This document shows, in pieces, positions 12,556 to 23,390 of a stretch of DNA of 64,000 bases. The translations under genes and the position numbers were made by a program. Source of the stretch: Chloranthus sessilifolius (lineage: Eukaryota > Streptophyta > Magnoliopsida > Chloranthales > Chloranthaceae). The stretch spans positions 75,410,671 to 75,474,670 of the forward strand of contig CM037598.1 in NCBI GenBank assembly GCA_021018995.1, in the 5' to 3' direction. Position 1 is the stretch's first letter; every line of letters begins with the position of its first letter. The notes below the pieces were generated by a model. It saw only the letters and a list, made by a program, of their open reading frames with translations, was not told the DNA's origin and ran no database searches.

Positions 12556-13090
12556 AAACATCTCTTCATTTATAACCAAAAATTTTACAAGTACCACCGG
12601 AGGCATACCTCCTGAACTTACAACCCAAAATGAAAACCAAGAACTTAACCTACAACCCAAAACGAAAACTGGGTTTAAAACAGAGATAAAGCGAGGAGCA
12701 TATTTCGCTCGGATCCTCCAATCGGAGGCTTCAAGAAGGATTGGTTGGGAAACACATCCCCCCACTTGTTACTCCTTTTTTGCATCTTCATCTCCTCCGC
12801 CACCGCCTCCTCTACACTGCCTTCACTGCTCCCTAAAAGGGATCGATGTGAAGACCGGCACCCTCATTCCCAATACCGCCTATTCCAAGAATGATAACGC
12901 CCCCCCTGGGCGTCACCTCAAGATGAAGATCACACGAAATCACGAACATAGGAAGAAACGATATCCCAATCGAACGATTAGATCATCCGATATCACTAAC
13001 ACACGAATTTTAGAACCTAAGAGAACCATAAAAAGTAAAACTTGAGACTAAACCAGGGAATGAAAACCAAATGAAGGCTCCCTCGCTTAA
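12555..13090 (-). pseudogene. Shortened antisense unit C with PMD-like leader and 3' end
   Basis: The right part (about 12,930-13,090), read on the - strand, matches the leader of the PMD gene at 10,400-10,575 (shared wording such as GTGATATC and ATCGTTCG, and CATTCC... TTTAGTCT). The left part carries the common 3' block with its hairpin at 12,599-12,612. Between them only a short stretch remains, with Ala/Gly-rich coding-like text near 12,780-12,850. It appears to be an antisense unit whose PMD core was lost, leaving promoter and end joined. Confidence 0.45.
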
Positions 13091-14210
13091 ATGGAGTACG
13101 AACTTAATCACGCGCCAAGAAACGGGTGCTTAAATCGATCACGCACATCACACTAAGCACTCAATCCAAAACCCGCGCTCTGAATCAAGTGCGCAAATAA
13201 ACTATCGCCCACGCCGACGGTGCGACGCTCCGATCATGCGCTCATTACAGATGGCGCAACCCCATCAAACAACTCACTCACACTGCATAATATGAAAGGG
13301 CGCCCGCACAGTGACTTGGTGACTCTTCAATCATGCGCAGTTATTAAAGTGCATAACTCAATCACACGCACACGCACACACGCGTAAACAACCCTTCAAA
13401 CTAGTGATCACACGCCCATAAATAGGCGTGCAATCATATTGAGCAACCTAAACCAGGCACGTAATGCCTGACTTTGGACGGAATCTATACCTTTATATAT
13501 CTCTCTACCTCACCTTGATCAAAATCCTCCTATCCCACCGCGTAGCCTCACAGACTGTTCGGCGACAAAAAAATGAAAGAGGGGCAGCCGCTCATGCACA
13601 CCCCATCACGAGAAGACACACCCACGCATGATACCACCTCAATATCTAGTCCCATCGCAACAAATTAGCCATGCCCTCATGTTCCATCACAAAAAGCCAA
13701 AGGCAAATCCCTCGAAAACACGGGCACACCGCCAAAAATTAAGCCAATCACAATGCAACCACAACGTGATTTTCTTTCATAACCTAAGACCTGCCAAAGA
13801 AAGAAACGAGACACACTTATCACGCAAATATCCTACCAACGTCCTATCGCTAACTATGTTCAACCAATATCCCATCACAAACATCAATACCTAAAAATAA
13901 AAAAAGGGCTGAGACAACACCTGCCACGCTGTATGATGAAAAGAAAGAAAGCTCGATCGTGTCCTATCGCTAAAGCAAAGATCTCTCTCTCCCAAATTGA
14001 GCCCCACGTCCCACCAGGACTCACCCAACACACAACTAAAGAAAGAAAAGTCTCCCCAAGCCCCATCGCGACATCATTTCTCTAAGACATTACATCACTT
14101 TGGCAACAACGAAGCTCTGCCGTGGCAGACATAAAGAAAAGAGAAGAAATCTCCAAAGTCCCCTCACGACACTATGACATCACGGACTACACAAGCTACA
14201 CGCATAGTTC
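13090..14210 (+). other. Non-coding Tat 3' region with CpG-rich words and GTCCCATCGC words
   Basis: Two word classes are dispersed here. About 13,090-13,460 repeats words such as AATCACGCGC and GTGCGCAA. About 13,520-14,160 repeats forms of GTCCCATCGC (GTCCTATCGC, GCCCCATCGC, GTTCCATCAC). The inverted copy at 29,840-31,080 shows the same word as GCGATGGGAC. No gene is supported. Confidence 0.45.
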
Positions 14211-15420
14211 AAGTAAGTATCACCCCCAGGTAAGTACTACCCACTTTTCAATTACTCGATATTTCCTCCAAAATATATAATTAGCTATGATTAAGTCAAA
14301 TGTTTTCAAAACCCATCTCTCTCGACTTGCAAATCACTATAGTCCTCCCATAAGAGACAATCATCAGTATTCGTCAAGAAGGTTAGATGGAGTATTCGGC
14401 ATGCCAAGTGTCGTCTTGACAACTACATGAACAGTCGGGTCCACAAATCTCGTACCGGTAGATCTGCTCAGCGACGTCTCAAAAGCCACGTTTTCTAAAG
14501 ATTTACCACCGAATTGATCTTAAGTTAGAACTCCCAAAATTTCAAAACCCTTACTTCTAAAAAATAATCTTTTACTCTCAAACTTAAAAAAAAAATCTCT
14601 TACTTCTCACACCAAAAATCTTTTCTCCCAAACTTAAAAAAAAAAGATCTTTTACTCAAGAACCAAAAATCTTACCCCCAAAATAAATAAAAAAGAGGAA
14701 AGCAAAAAAAGAAAATAATAAATGAAGAGACTCACTTACCAAAATTCACCAAAATTCACTTACCAGCCCGAACCAGCCATTCCCCAGGGAAACTGAACAA
14801 TGAGTATATTTAATCTAAGAACATACAAGCGCCTATTAGAAAAGGAAAGCCTAACGCGCATTGGTGTGAGCAATGATGCGCCCGGTCTGACATGACTTGC
14901 AAAAGCCTTCGATATTATATTGCATTATATAATCGGTCCCTAGACCTATTTGTGGACATTTGTATGACACCCCTAGTACCTCAACTGCATCATACCCCTC
15001 TATTTGACTGCCCCTTGTAGCAGGTCGCGACATGTGGTGGGATGTCCCTTGCACCCACAGATTAGGATATGGTATATCTCCTTTCCATTTGACTGTCACT
15101 CGCAGTAGGTCGTGCCATGCGACGGGATGCCCCTTGCACCTGCGGAATAAGATACGCTGACTTCTCCCATCGACTGTCTATGACAGCGCGTCGCGATACG
15201 TGACGGGATCACCCCTGGGCATCCACAACATGGAACATGCCTTTTGACAGCTACCACTGGGCCCCCGAATGCTCCATCTTAGCTTACGCTGATAGATAGG
15301 AAAGTCAAGCATGTCATGTCAGCATCCCCAATTCACATTTGTGATTTCCCAATAGAAACAAAAAGACACCTCGAATGAGGGGTGTCTACTTTTTTGATAT
15401 GTTCTTACTTCGCAAGAGCG
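14210..15420 (+). other. Conserved non-coding segment just before the Tat 3' LTR
   Basis: It aligns by eye, inverted, with 29,578-29,800, then 26,600-27,125, then 20,700-20,791 of the second copy, with the two solo LTRs there cleanly spliced out. Examples: CACACCAACGATGCGCC in copy 2 against GCGCATTGGTGTGAGCAATG here, and the CGTACCGGTAGATCTGCTC site. Within 14,950-15,230 a word around GACTG...AGGTCGYGACATG recurs about three times at intervals of roughly 100 bp. No gene is seen. Confidence 0.6.
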
Positions 15421-15437
15421 CGCCGAAGAGGGGCATC
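15421..15437 (+). other. Polypurine tract before the Tat 3' LTR
   Basis: CGAAGAGGGGCATC lies directly before TATAGACA. The inverted copy has GAAGAAGGGCATC followed by TGTAGACACTC at the same place. A purine run ending in GGGGCATC and followed by TGTAGACA is a usual internal/3' LTR junction in Tat-type elements. Confidence 0.6.
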
Positions 15438-16470
15438 TATAGACATTCCCAATTTTACAAATCTGCTCGGTCAACCTTTGACCTTATAACCCCAATGTGA
15501 GACCATATACTGAAATAATAGTATATGTCTGGACACAGGCTGAAAAAATAGCTCAGTGGCTCAAGCCCCATAACCCTAATGTAGAGAACCATGCACTGAA
15601 ACAATAGTACATGATTGAATACAGGCTAAAACAATAGCTCTGTGGCTCAGATCCAAACTTAGGGAGACTATATATTGAAATAATAGTATATAGTCGGAAT
15701 GCAGACTGAGACAATAGTCTGACATTTCAAACCTCCTAACCCTAACTTAGGAACCATGCACTGAAACAATAGCACATGGCTGAATGCAGGCTGAAACAAT
15801 AGCTCTGCTACTCAGATCCTAACATAGGGAGACTATATACTGAAACAATAGTATATAGTCAGAATGCAGACTAAAATAATAGTCTAGCATTTCAGGCCCC
15901 ATAACCCTAACGTAGGGACCATATACTGAAACAATAGTATATGGCTAGACACAGGCTGAAATAATAGCTTTGTGGCTCAGGCCCCATGACCCTAGCTTGG
16001 GAACCATGCACTGAAATAATAGTACATGGCTAAATGCAGGCTGAAACAATACCTCTGTGGCTCAGACCCCGACGTAGGGAGACTATATACTGAAATGATA
16101 GTATATAGTCAGAATGCAAGTTGAAACAATAGTCTAGCATTTCAAACTCGACCCGAACAACCCCGAATTACGTGCCTAAAATCACACGCGCAATTTATCA
16201 CACACTAAACCACAAACATGTAATTAGTCCCTTTTCAGACCAAACTCCCTTTCGTAGACCACCATGAGACTCAATTACATGCGCCACATGGCATGCGCAA
16301 TCGAATTAAGAGCCCAACTACTGGCTTGCAATTGGCCTACGCCCGACCTAGTCTTACCGTCCTTGACTCCCAAGTTTCATCGATCAAGCACTTCGAAAGA
16401 GACTCTTAATCGAATTACGCACTCCACACTGGGCGCGCAATTAGTTCTAATGTTATTAGAACTAGGAAAC
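15438..16470 (+). mobile_element. Tat 3' LTR, partial (copy 1)
   Basis: It begins at the TGTAGACA-like end after the polypurine tract. The first 60 bp resemble the start of the inverted LTR below 20,695 (shared GTCAACCTTTGACCTTA). It then holds the stem-loop array (15,504-16,138) and a CpG-rich segment (16,170-16,450) similar to 20,390-20,480. The LTR's 3' end is not visible; other repeat sequence begins near 16,500. Confidence 0.55.
15504..16138 (+). repeat. Array of 16 stem-loops with constant loop and varying, paired stems
   Basis: Each unit has the core TGAAACAATA (small variants) flanked by arms that pair: CATATAC/GTATATG, CATGCAC/GTACATG, GACTATATAC/GTATATAGTC, GCAGACT/AGTCTGAC, ACAGGCT/AGCTCTGT. 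Units alternate between a strong hairpin and a weaker one at about 40-bp steps, forming a higher-order repeat of roughly 250-280 bp. Spacers carry CCCTAACGTAGGGA-like words. The inverted Tat copy has only one such hairpin (20,544-20,573), so amplification occurred in this copy. Confidence 0.85.
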
Positions 16471-16503
16471 TCACTGAGCAAGTCAGTCGGTCGCTCACAG
16501 AAT

Positions 16504-16830
16504 CGGTGACCGAGCTCAAACAAAACTAAGCAAAACATATACTCTGTACCTCGCTCGATTGAGCCTTTGGCCTCGCTCAAGCGAGCACAACTCGCGCTGG
16601 ATCGATTATAATTGAACCCTCTGAAACTCACGCGAGCCCTCGCGCGGGCGATCCTTATTTAACCTAAGGCCTCGCGCGAGCGAGCACAGAACAAATGTCC
16701 CCATATTTATCTCTTACGCGAGCGAGCTATAAACGTCGCGCGAGCGACAAACAGAAACGTCTCAGATCTACCATTTTTCTTTTCTCGATCCTTCTCAACT
16801 CTCTACCATCCTTCACCCACATTCACGCAT
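16504..16830. repeat. CG-rich palindrome cluster (CGCGCGAGCG / CTCGCTCAAGCGAG type)
   Basis: Palindromic words based on CGCTCNNGCGAG recur between 16,541 and 16,750 (CTCGCTCAAGCGAGC, CTCGCGCGAGCGAG, ACGCGAGCGAGC, CGCGCGAGCGAC). It resembles the block at 17,113-17,301 and may be an internal copy of the same array class. No gene is present. Confidence 0.5.
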
Positions 16831-18714
16831 AAATTGAGGTATCAAGGGTTAACTCTAATCACTAATAATATAAACCTATTTAAGCGTTTCCTCGAAAACA
16901 AGTCGAAACGGTCAAGTTGCGCCAATCCTAGAATTTGATGTAACCTTCTTATACATTGTGGACCCTCAAGACGATTGATTCACGAGTTGATCAAAACATG
17001 AAAGTTGTAGATGTTGTTGTTATCTTTCCAACGCAAAAAGAATCATCTCAATCAGAGTTTAGAGTAAATAGTTATAACTAAAATACCAAGACAGTATCAG
17101 AGTTCAACGATACCTCGCTCGAGCGATTCAAATAGCTCGCTCGAGCGAGATCCTTCAGAAATTTCTCGCTCGAGCGATGACTTAAGCTTGCTCGAGTGAG
17201 GACAGAGAATATTTTTCAAGTATATGACTTCTAAAGTCAAACCTTTGGTGCCATCTCGCTCGAGAGATTAAAATAGCTCGCTCGAGCGAGCTACAGCGAT
17301 GCGATTTCGCTCGTTTTCACCCGAATCAAATCCCATACATCACAAAACAAAAACCCAGGCCAATCCAACTACTTAAATTAATAAATTTAATTGAAACGTA
17401 CCTTTAGTCTAAGGATTCCTTGATTAGAAACAAGTCACGCGAATGGAGCTTCGGAACGAAACTAGCGGGTTTCCTCGACGATTCGCGCCGTGATCGATCC
17501 CACGAGTTCACAGAGATAACTCCAACACGTCCCCAATGATCTCAACCTCTCCCAATAGCCAACTACGAATACAAGGTTGATTTAAGTTCTTTCTAAGGTT
17601 CAAGAGTTTCCACAAAAGAGCGTTCTAGAGGAGGAGGTTTTCTAAACCGATCTCCTACGATGGTTGAAGAAGAGAGAAGACGGAGTTTCGCGCGATTGAG
17701 CGACTATCAAACGACTGCGGTTCTTCACGGCACTCACGTCTCTTTTTCTCTTAAACAAAACCTAGTATAATACGAGAATGTAATTTCTTCTTATAATAGG
17801 ATTGCCCAAAAAGTTAAGCACACACACACCTCTTGTGTTTTATACACTTCAAATTTTAACACTCACTCCCGGTATTGAGTGGCCACACCGAGGTCGGTGT
17901 ACAATTTTCGCATGAGGGTCCAAATGGGCTCTAAATCAGAATTTGTCCTCACAATCACATCTAGATAAAAATCTACAACAAATGGCGACGTCGGTCGCCG
18001 AGCCGAATACGCACACGGGATTAGTCTAACTTGGGTTCAAAATACGCACACGCGATTTGCGGATCAAAACCCATGATCTCTTCGCAAGAAGAGGGTTTCA
18101 AAACCCCCAAACAGCTCCAAAACCCACAAAACCACAACCAAACGTCAAAACCGACAGTGATCTTCCCCTTACACGATCTCACAAATGTTTTTCACATAAA
18201 TCTAAGGCCTGTCACACAACCCCACGAGTTCGTCTTCTTCTTCTTCCTCTCTTCCCTTTTCTCTCTAAACCCAAAATCCAAAACCCCTTGTGCAAATCGG
18301 GTGTTAGCTTCCAAAACAAGAAATTGCCTTCTTTAACTACATGGGATTGGTTCTCATACAAAACACATATACTTGTCTTTGGGTGTATTAGTTCTCATCT
18401 AAGGATCTAGCTCCCATGTGAAACGAACGAACCTATTTAGGTGTTATCTCAAAATAAAAAAAATGGTTTTCATTGATTAGGTGTGGGCCTACACACCCAA
18501 ACAATCCACTAATCGGACTCGGTGTTGAGCCAATACACCAAAGCTTGGTGTATAAGAAATCATCTAATGCTCAACACAATCTAAATCGGTCTTTTTCCAC
18601 TTAAGATCCAACTTGAAATAACCCACTTAATTAATTTTACAAAATCAGGCATGTGACCAGTCAGGCATGCATACCAAGGCACACTATTCAAAGTAGAAAT
18701 TTTCAGGATGTTAT
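16831..18714 (-). mobile_element. Truncated LTR remnant related to the LTR at 20,896-24,192
   Basis: From about 16,840 (CTAATAATATAAACCTATTTAAGCG) to 18,714 the sequence matches, with divergence, 22,700-24,192: the growth of words AGTTTGATGTAAC, AAAGTTGTAGAT, then the palindrome block, and the terminal part ending TTTCAGGATGTTATA. It is on the same strand as that LTR (-). The portion equivalent to 20,896-22,700 is missing, and 17,700-18,030 looks like an additional related LTR end, so this is a composite remnant. No gene. Confidence 0.55.
17113..17301. repeat. Palindrome array, CTCGCTCGAGCGAG type
   Basis: Six to seven copies of a CTCGCTCGAGCGAG-type palindrome, mostly 22 bp apart with one or two longer gaps. 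It occupies the same place in the LTR remnant as the ATCGTTCGAACGAT array does in the related LTR (23,168-23,390). Confidence 0.8.
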
Positions 18715-20340
18715 ATTTTGTAACGCTCCGACGCCACGTGCCAAGATATTATCCTCTTTGGGTGGCTCCACTTGGTCCCACTAGTAGTCCCTGGTCCCAC
18801 CAGTAGCCCTTTCCCTTTAAGGTTTTATTTTTGGCATGGGTCGACCGGATACATGGCCACCGCACCCACCCAAAACTCATCTTGCAAGTAAGAGGGGGGC
18901 CGTTACTTATGTCCCAGAGTCTGGACAACTATTTACTCGATGTGGGACTTTACATGCGACAAGCCTTTAAACCCTTAGGTGATCCCTAGTGGAGGAGTTA
19001 TAGTCTCCTAAAGGTTTTCAGTGAAGTTACTTACAAACTTCAAATATTTCTGACTTTTTAAAAAAGATTTTCAAAACTAAAGGAAACAAAAATATTTAAA
19101 ATTCTAGACTAATTCTGTACACTACCAATTTAATCATCACATGGTTGTTTGTAATTTTCTAAAGTATGATATCATCAGCCCTTGCTCTCCATCCTAACAG
19201 TTATCCTTGATCAGAACTCAACAATTTCAATTCATATTATGACAGGAGTGTGTGCATATCAGTGAATAATTTATTCATCATTGGTTTCTCTAAACTGCAG
19301 ATTTAGAAAATATTTTCATCCAAACTCTCATTGTTGGCATGCTCTAAAAAAGATATCAAAATTTTTAGGTTCTCACAATATGATGTATATAATGAATAAT
19401 TCAAAGGATAATTGATAAAAGAATGGATCTCATGGAAAAAGACAATTAATTCTATTCATATGCTTTCTTGTTTATCCATATTATCTATTATACATATCTC
19501 TACTAGGCTTATATTTTTGCAAATCATGAATCAGAAAGGTCTTTATTCAGCTTGTAATGGGGCTTTGGGTTAAGAGGGTTCCAAGAAAGGTAGAAAGGAT
19601 TCAAAAGTTCTGAGAATTCAGCTCATCTCTCTTCTATCATCTTCTCTTCTTTTTTTGCTTCAGTAAGTATCCAAAAAGCTGGATAACTTCTTCCCATATA
19701 CTTTTTCAGCAAATCCCTTTTTCTTTCTAATTGGAAGCTTTTTGATATCCTCTTGAATATTTTTCTCAGTTTTGGAAATTTTTTGCTTCTCTTTTTATAG
19801 AATTGTATTTACAATTTCTCTCTTGTTTTTCTCCCATATTATTCTTCAGGAAGTCTTTCTTTCAGCCGTACCTTTTTTTGGCATGTCCCTTATCCCTTAT
19901 CTATTTGTTGAATTTATAGATTAGTGTAACGATTTTTATTTACCATCTTCAGTTTTCTTGAGTTTGATTGACGCCCAAATTGCTAGAAGATTGTTGATTA
20001 GTATAAATTTGTGCTGAGGAAATCTAGTTTTTGATTGACGCCCAAATTCTAGAGGACTGTGATACAAAGTAACGGCATTTACTTTTGTAAGCATCTGAAA
20101 GCTGAAGGATTTTGATTGACGACCATAATCTAAAAGTAGGAGGATTTAGATTTACTTTTGTCGCAATTAGTTTACCAACCATTCTTTTATTTATATTTTT
20201 CAATCTTTAAAAGGCATAAAAATTTTTACAAGAAGAAGAAAAAAGAAAGTTTGACCCTCCATGTGGGAATGATCCTATACTAGTGCTACAATTTTCGTTG
20301 TGCACTTGTAATAGGTTAAGGCTAAGTACAATTAAAGTCA
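18715..20340. mobile_element. LARD-like non-coding LTR-element remnant(s)
   Basis: No gene is seen. The left end begins TGTAACGCTCCGACGCC and includes CGATGTGGGACTTTA, common LTR wording in plants. About 18,940-19,080 matches 50,310-50,430 (AAGCCTTTAAACC, TAGTGGAGGAGTT, TTTNCAGTGAAG). The right end (20,255-20,310) has the arrangement TGTGGGAATGATCC ... GTGCACTTG, the end wording of many large non-coding LTR derivatives. A sentence-like repeat TTGATTGACGCCCAAATT occurs near 19,970 and 20,035. Confidence 0.45.
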
Positions 20341-20543
20341 TAGCACACATCGATTAATGCACAGAATTTGGAGTTAGGGCAGTGCACGAAAGAGTGTGTG
20401 CCCAGTCCAATGGGACTGATTGCGTGCATGTATCCATGCGTACAATCGAATTAGGTGCATGGGTTTATGCGTGCAATTCGGGAGCCAACCGGGCCAAATT
20501 GGGTCCGACTGAGTCCATGGGTTGAGATTTCAATCCAAGATTC

Positions 20544-20573
20544 GACCATACACTATGTAAATAGTATATAGTC
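20544..20573 (-). other. Single stem-loop equivalent to the copy 1 array
   Basis: GACCATACAC...GTATATAGTC form a near-paired hairpin at the same LTR position as the 16-fold array in copy 1. Confidence 0.6.
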
Positions 20574-21399
20574 TCCATATTTAGGGTTTTAAGGCTTTCG
20601 GAGAGGGTCGCTCCCTTTCTGAGAGTCATGGGTAAGGTCAAAGGTTGACTTAACATGTTTGTATATTCCGAGAAGGTAAAAATAGAGTGTCTACAGATGC
20701 CCTTCTTCGGCGTGTTCTTGGGGAGCAAAGATGCGTCGAAGAAGTAGACACCCCCTTTTAGGGTGCCTTCTCATTTCTTTTAGAGATCACATGTAATATC
20801 CCAAAAAAAATTGATTGAACAGTGACCTCAGGATCCGTGCCGGACTGGTCATAGGTTTGACCAGGTGGGAGTTCACTAATTGACTGGAGAGGTGATGTGA
20901 CAGCCCGGATTTTTCAACCTAAAATTTTGAGACACATTTTTTTTTTCTCAACTTATACCAAATACCAAAAGGGAAAACCCGGACCGCCAGACCGTAGATC
21001 ACAATCTGATACAGAATACTTGGCACATCCATATGTATACAGAAATCAAAGCAAAGTTATATATATGTCATAGATAAAAACTCTAGTTCTAATACCTAAT
21101 ATGTACAGGACCAAACAAATACCAGTGATGACCAACCATCACCAATAGTCGTATACCATGCATGTATAATAGCACGAATGCACCAAGCTCAAACTTACCA
21201 AAATCCACAATGCACTAAATCTACGATCCCGAAATAAAGTACAAATCCTTATGCGGAAGCTCCTTTTTCTTCAAGTATGTAGTCTAGGCCCTCCTCAAAG
21301 CTACACCTGTGACGTATAGTCGGGGTGAGCTAACATCCAAGCTCAGTGGAGAAAACTAATACCAATATACATCTCATCACATGCATAGATTCAAAGACA

Positions 21400-21800
21400 A
21401 GATCAAAACATTTTCTTATAAAGACTAAAACTGATTTCAAAGGCATTTCTTGTCAAAATTGAAACTGAGTTCAAAGGCATTTTCTTATCCAAATTCAAAA
21501 CTAATTTCAAAGGCAAACTGATTTCGAAGATGTTTTCTTATCAAAACCGAAACTAATTTCAAAGACATTTTCTTAATAAAATTGAAACTGACTAATCTCT
21601 TATCAGAAGCATATTTCTTATTTTCGATTTACTGAGCTTGAATCACATTCATTTACATGTCTTACATATTCTTACTTTGCTTACATATATGTTTTATACA
21701 TTCTTACTTGGCTTACTCACACATCTTACACAGTCCTTACTTATCTTACTTACAAGTCTTGCACATTCTTACTTAGCTTACTTATATGTTTCACACTTTC
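21400..21800. repeat. Two degenerate tandem arrays inside the nested LTR
   Basis: About 21,400-21,590 repeats a unit of roughly 45-50 bp around TTTCAAAGGCATTTTCTTAT. About 21,650-21,810 repeats a 40-45 bp unit around CATTCTTACTTAGCTTACTT. Neither codes for protein. Confidence 0.75.
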
Positions 21801-21825
21801 TCACTTAGCTTACACAATTCGATTC

Positions 21826-22104
21826 ACAGATATCCCGCCATGCCGGTTCGATTCACGAAGACTGCCGTGTCAATTCGATTCAAACACTCACTTGCATAGC
21901 TTACACATTGTCACATAGTTTACACAATTCAATTCACGGATATCCCGCCATGCCGGTTCGATTCACGGAGACTGCCGTACCAGTTCGATTCACGGTTAGC
22001 CGCAGTGTCGGTTTGATTCGCGGATATCCCGCCGTGCCGGTTAAATTCATGGGTTTAACCGCCATGCCGGTTCGATTCACGGTTAGCCGTCGTGCCGGTT
22101 CAAT
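21826..22104. repeat. Tandem array, GATATCCCGCCATGCCGG unit
   Basis: Units of about 29-45 bp built on GATATCCCGCCATGCCGG followed by TTCGATTCACG occur seven or eight times. An open frame through this stretch is only a reading of the repeat. Confidence 0.85.
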
Positions 22105-22255
22105 TCCGCTCTAGCGGACCACAAGGTACCATATAATCCGCCCATAGCGGTCCACACATACACATATAATCCGCCCATAGCGGTCCACGATATCATATAA
22201 TCCGCCCGTAGCGGTCCACAACACACTTATAATCCGCCCATAGCGGTCCACATTA
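22105..22255. repeat. Tandem array with CCGCCCATAGCGG hairpins
   Basis: Four to five units of about 37 bp, each with ATAATCCGCCCATAGCGG. CCGC and GCGG pair around a CCATA loop, so every unit can form a short hairpin. Confidence 0.8.
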
Positions 22256-23167
22256 TGACAAGGCTTACACATTCAATTTACTTACATTGCTTACATATTC
22301 AGTTTTTCTTACATGACTTTCAGGTTCATATACATATTCAACTGTCCAATACATTCAAAAACTCAGACGAAAACAAATTCTCCATGATCAAAAGCATTTC
22401 GAAAATATAAATGTAAATAGATTCAGCAAACATAAAATTTTCATTTCTAAAAGCATAGATTCAAAGTTCTTCATGACATTCGGAGTTCAAAAGTCAAAGC
22501 TCAAAAATCATATTCAAAACTGACAGAATTTGGAATTTAAAATTTCAAATCATATTTCATTCGATCATATCAAGCATCTATGAAATCAAATAAAAATACA
22601 ATCGTGTATTGGAATTTCCCCACCTTAGCCTTGAAGTCGCGCTAAGCCAAGCTAAGCTCTATCGATGGATTCCCGCCTCAATCTACATCACAAGCATATG
22701 ATGATGTATCAAGAATCAATTCCAATAACTAATAACTTAAACCTATATAAGTGTTTTCTCAAAATGAAGCGGAAATGGACAAGTTTGTGCTACCCTAGAG
22801 TTTGATGTAACTTTCCTCTAAAATTTTGACCCGTAAAACTTTGGATTCAAGAGTTAGTTAAATCACAAAAATTGTAGATATCGATGTTTTCTTTCCAACG
22901 CCTCAAGAATCATGTGATTTCGAGTCTGGGGTAGAAAGTTACAACAAAAATACCGAAGCCGTTTCGGCATTCAGTGAAAGCATGCTAACTCGAAACTTAA
23001 CCCAACTTCTCACTCAATTTGGACCTTTAAAATAATTGATTCATAAGTTTGTCAAATCATAAAAGTTATAGATCTTTCTATCTTCTTTCCAACGCCATAA
23101 GAATTACATCAATCGGAGTTCGGGATAAAAATTTATGGCCGAAATACTAAAGCAGTATCGGTGAGCC

Positions 23168-23390
23168 TAGTCAAAATCGTTCGAACGATTTAAAATCGAT
23201 CGAACGGTTTCTAATTTCGTTCGAACGGTTTTCAAACCGATCGAATGGTTTCTAATCCGATTAGAAACCTTTAGATTTCACTCTTGACGAAATCGTTCGA
23301 TCGATTTCTAATTTCGATCGAACGGTTTCGTCAGATTTCACTCTTGATGAAATCGTTCGATCGATTTCTAATTTCGATCGAACGGTTTCG
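23168..23390. repeat. Palindrome array, ATCGTTCGAACGAT type
   Basis: About ten palindromic words (ATCGTTCGAACGAT, TTCGATCGAACGG, CGTTCGATCGATTT) at steps of about 20-21 bp. The last 120 bp are two copies of a 60-bp unit. Confidence 0.85.

Larger units (their letters stand above)
1..16470 (+). mobile_element. Tat-lineage Ty3/gypsy element, 3' part, degraded (copy 1)
   Basis: The window opens inside this element, so its 5' LTR and gag are not visible. In order on the + strand one sees an acidic linker, RT, RNase H, a second RNase H and integrase to about 5,024. A roughly 10-kb 3' internal region follows, with antisense genes, then a polypurine tract and the start of an LTR near 15,438. The RT wording (SFMDGFSGYNQIK) and the second RNase H between RT-RNase H and integrase are hallmarks of the plant Tat lineage (Ogre/Retrosat-2-like). 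The coding part is an old fossil with a dozen or more breaks. An inverted second copy of the 3' region lies at 20.3-32.9 kb, which supports the element extent. The far LTR end is not resolved because other elements abut near 16.5 kb. Confidence 0.8.

Noticed and set aside
15504-16138. Possible CRISPR array
   Set aside because: Repeats are short stem-loops with varied stems and similar spacers in a plant retroelement; there are no cas genes and the genome is eukaryotic.
21908-22114. 68-codon frame with repeated MPVRFT wording
   Set aside because: It is the tandem GATATCCCGCC array in translation.
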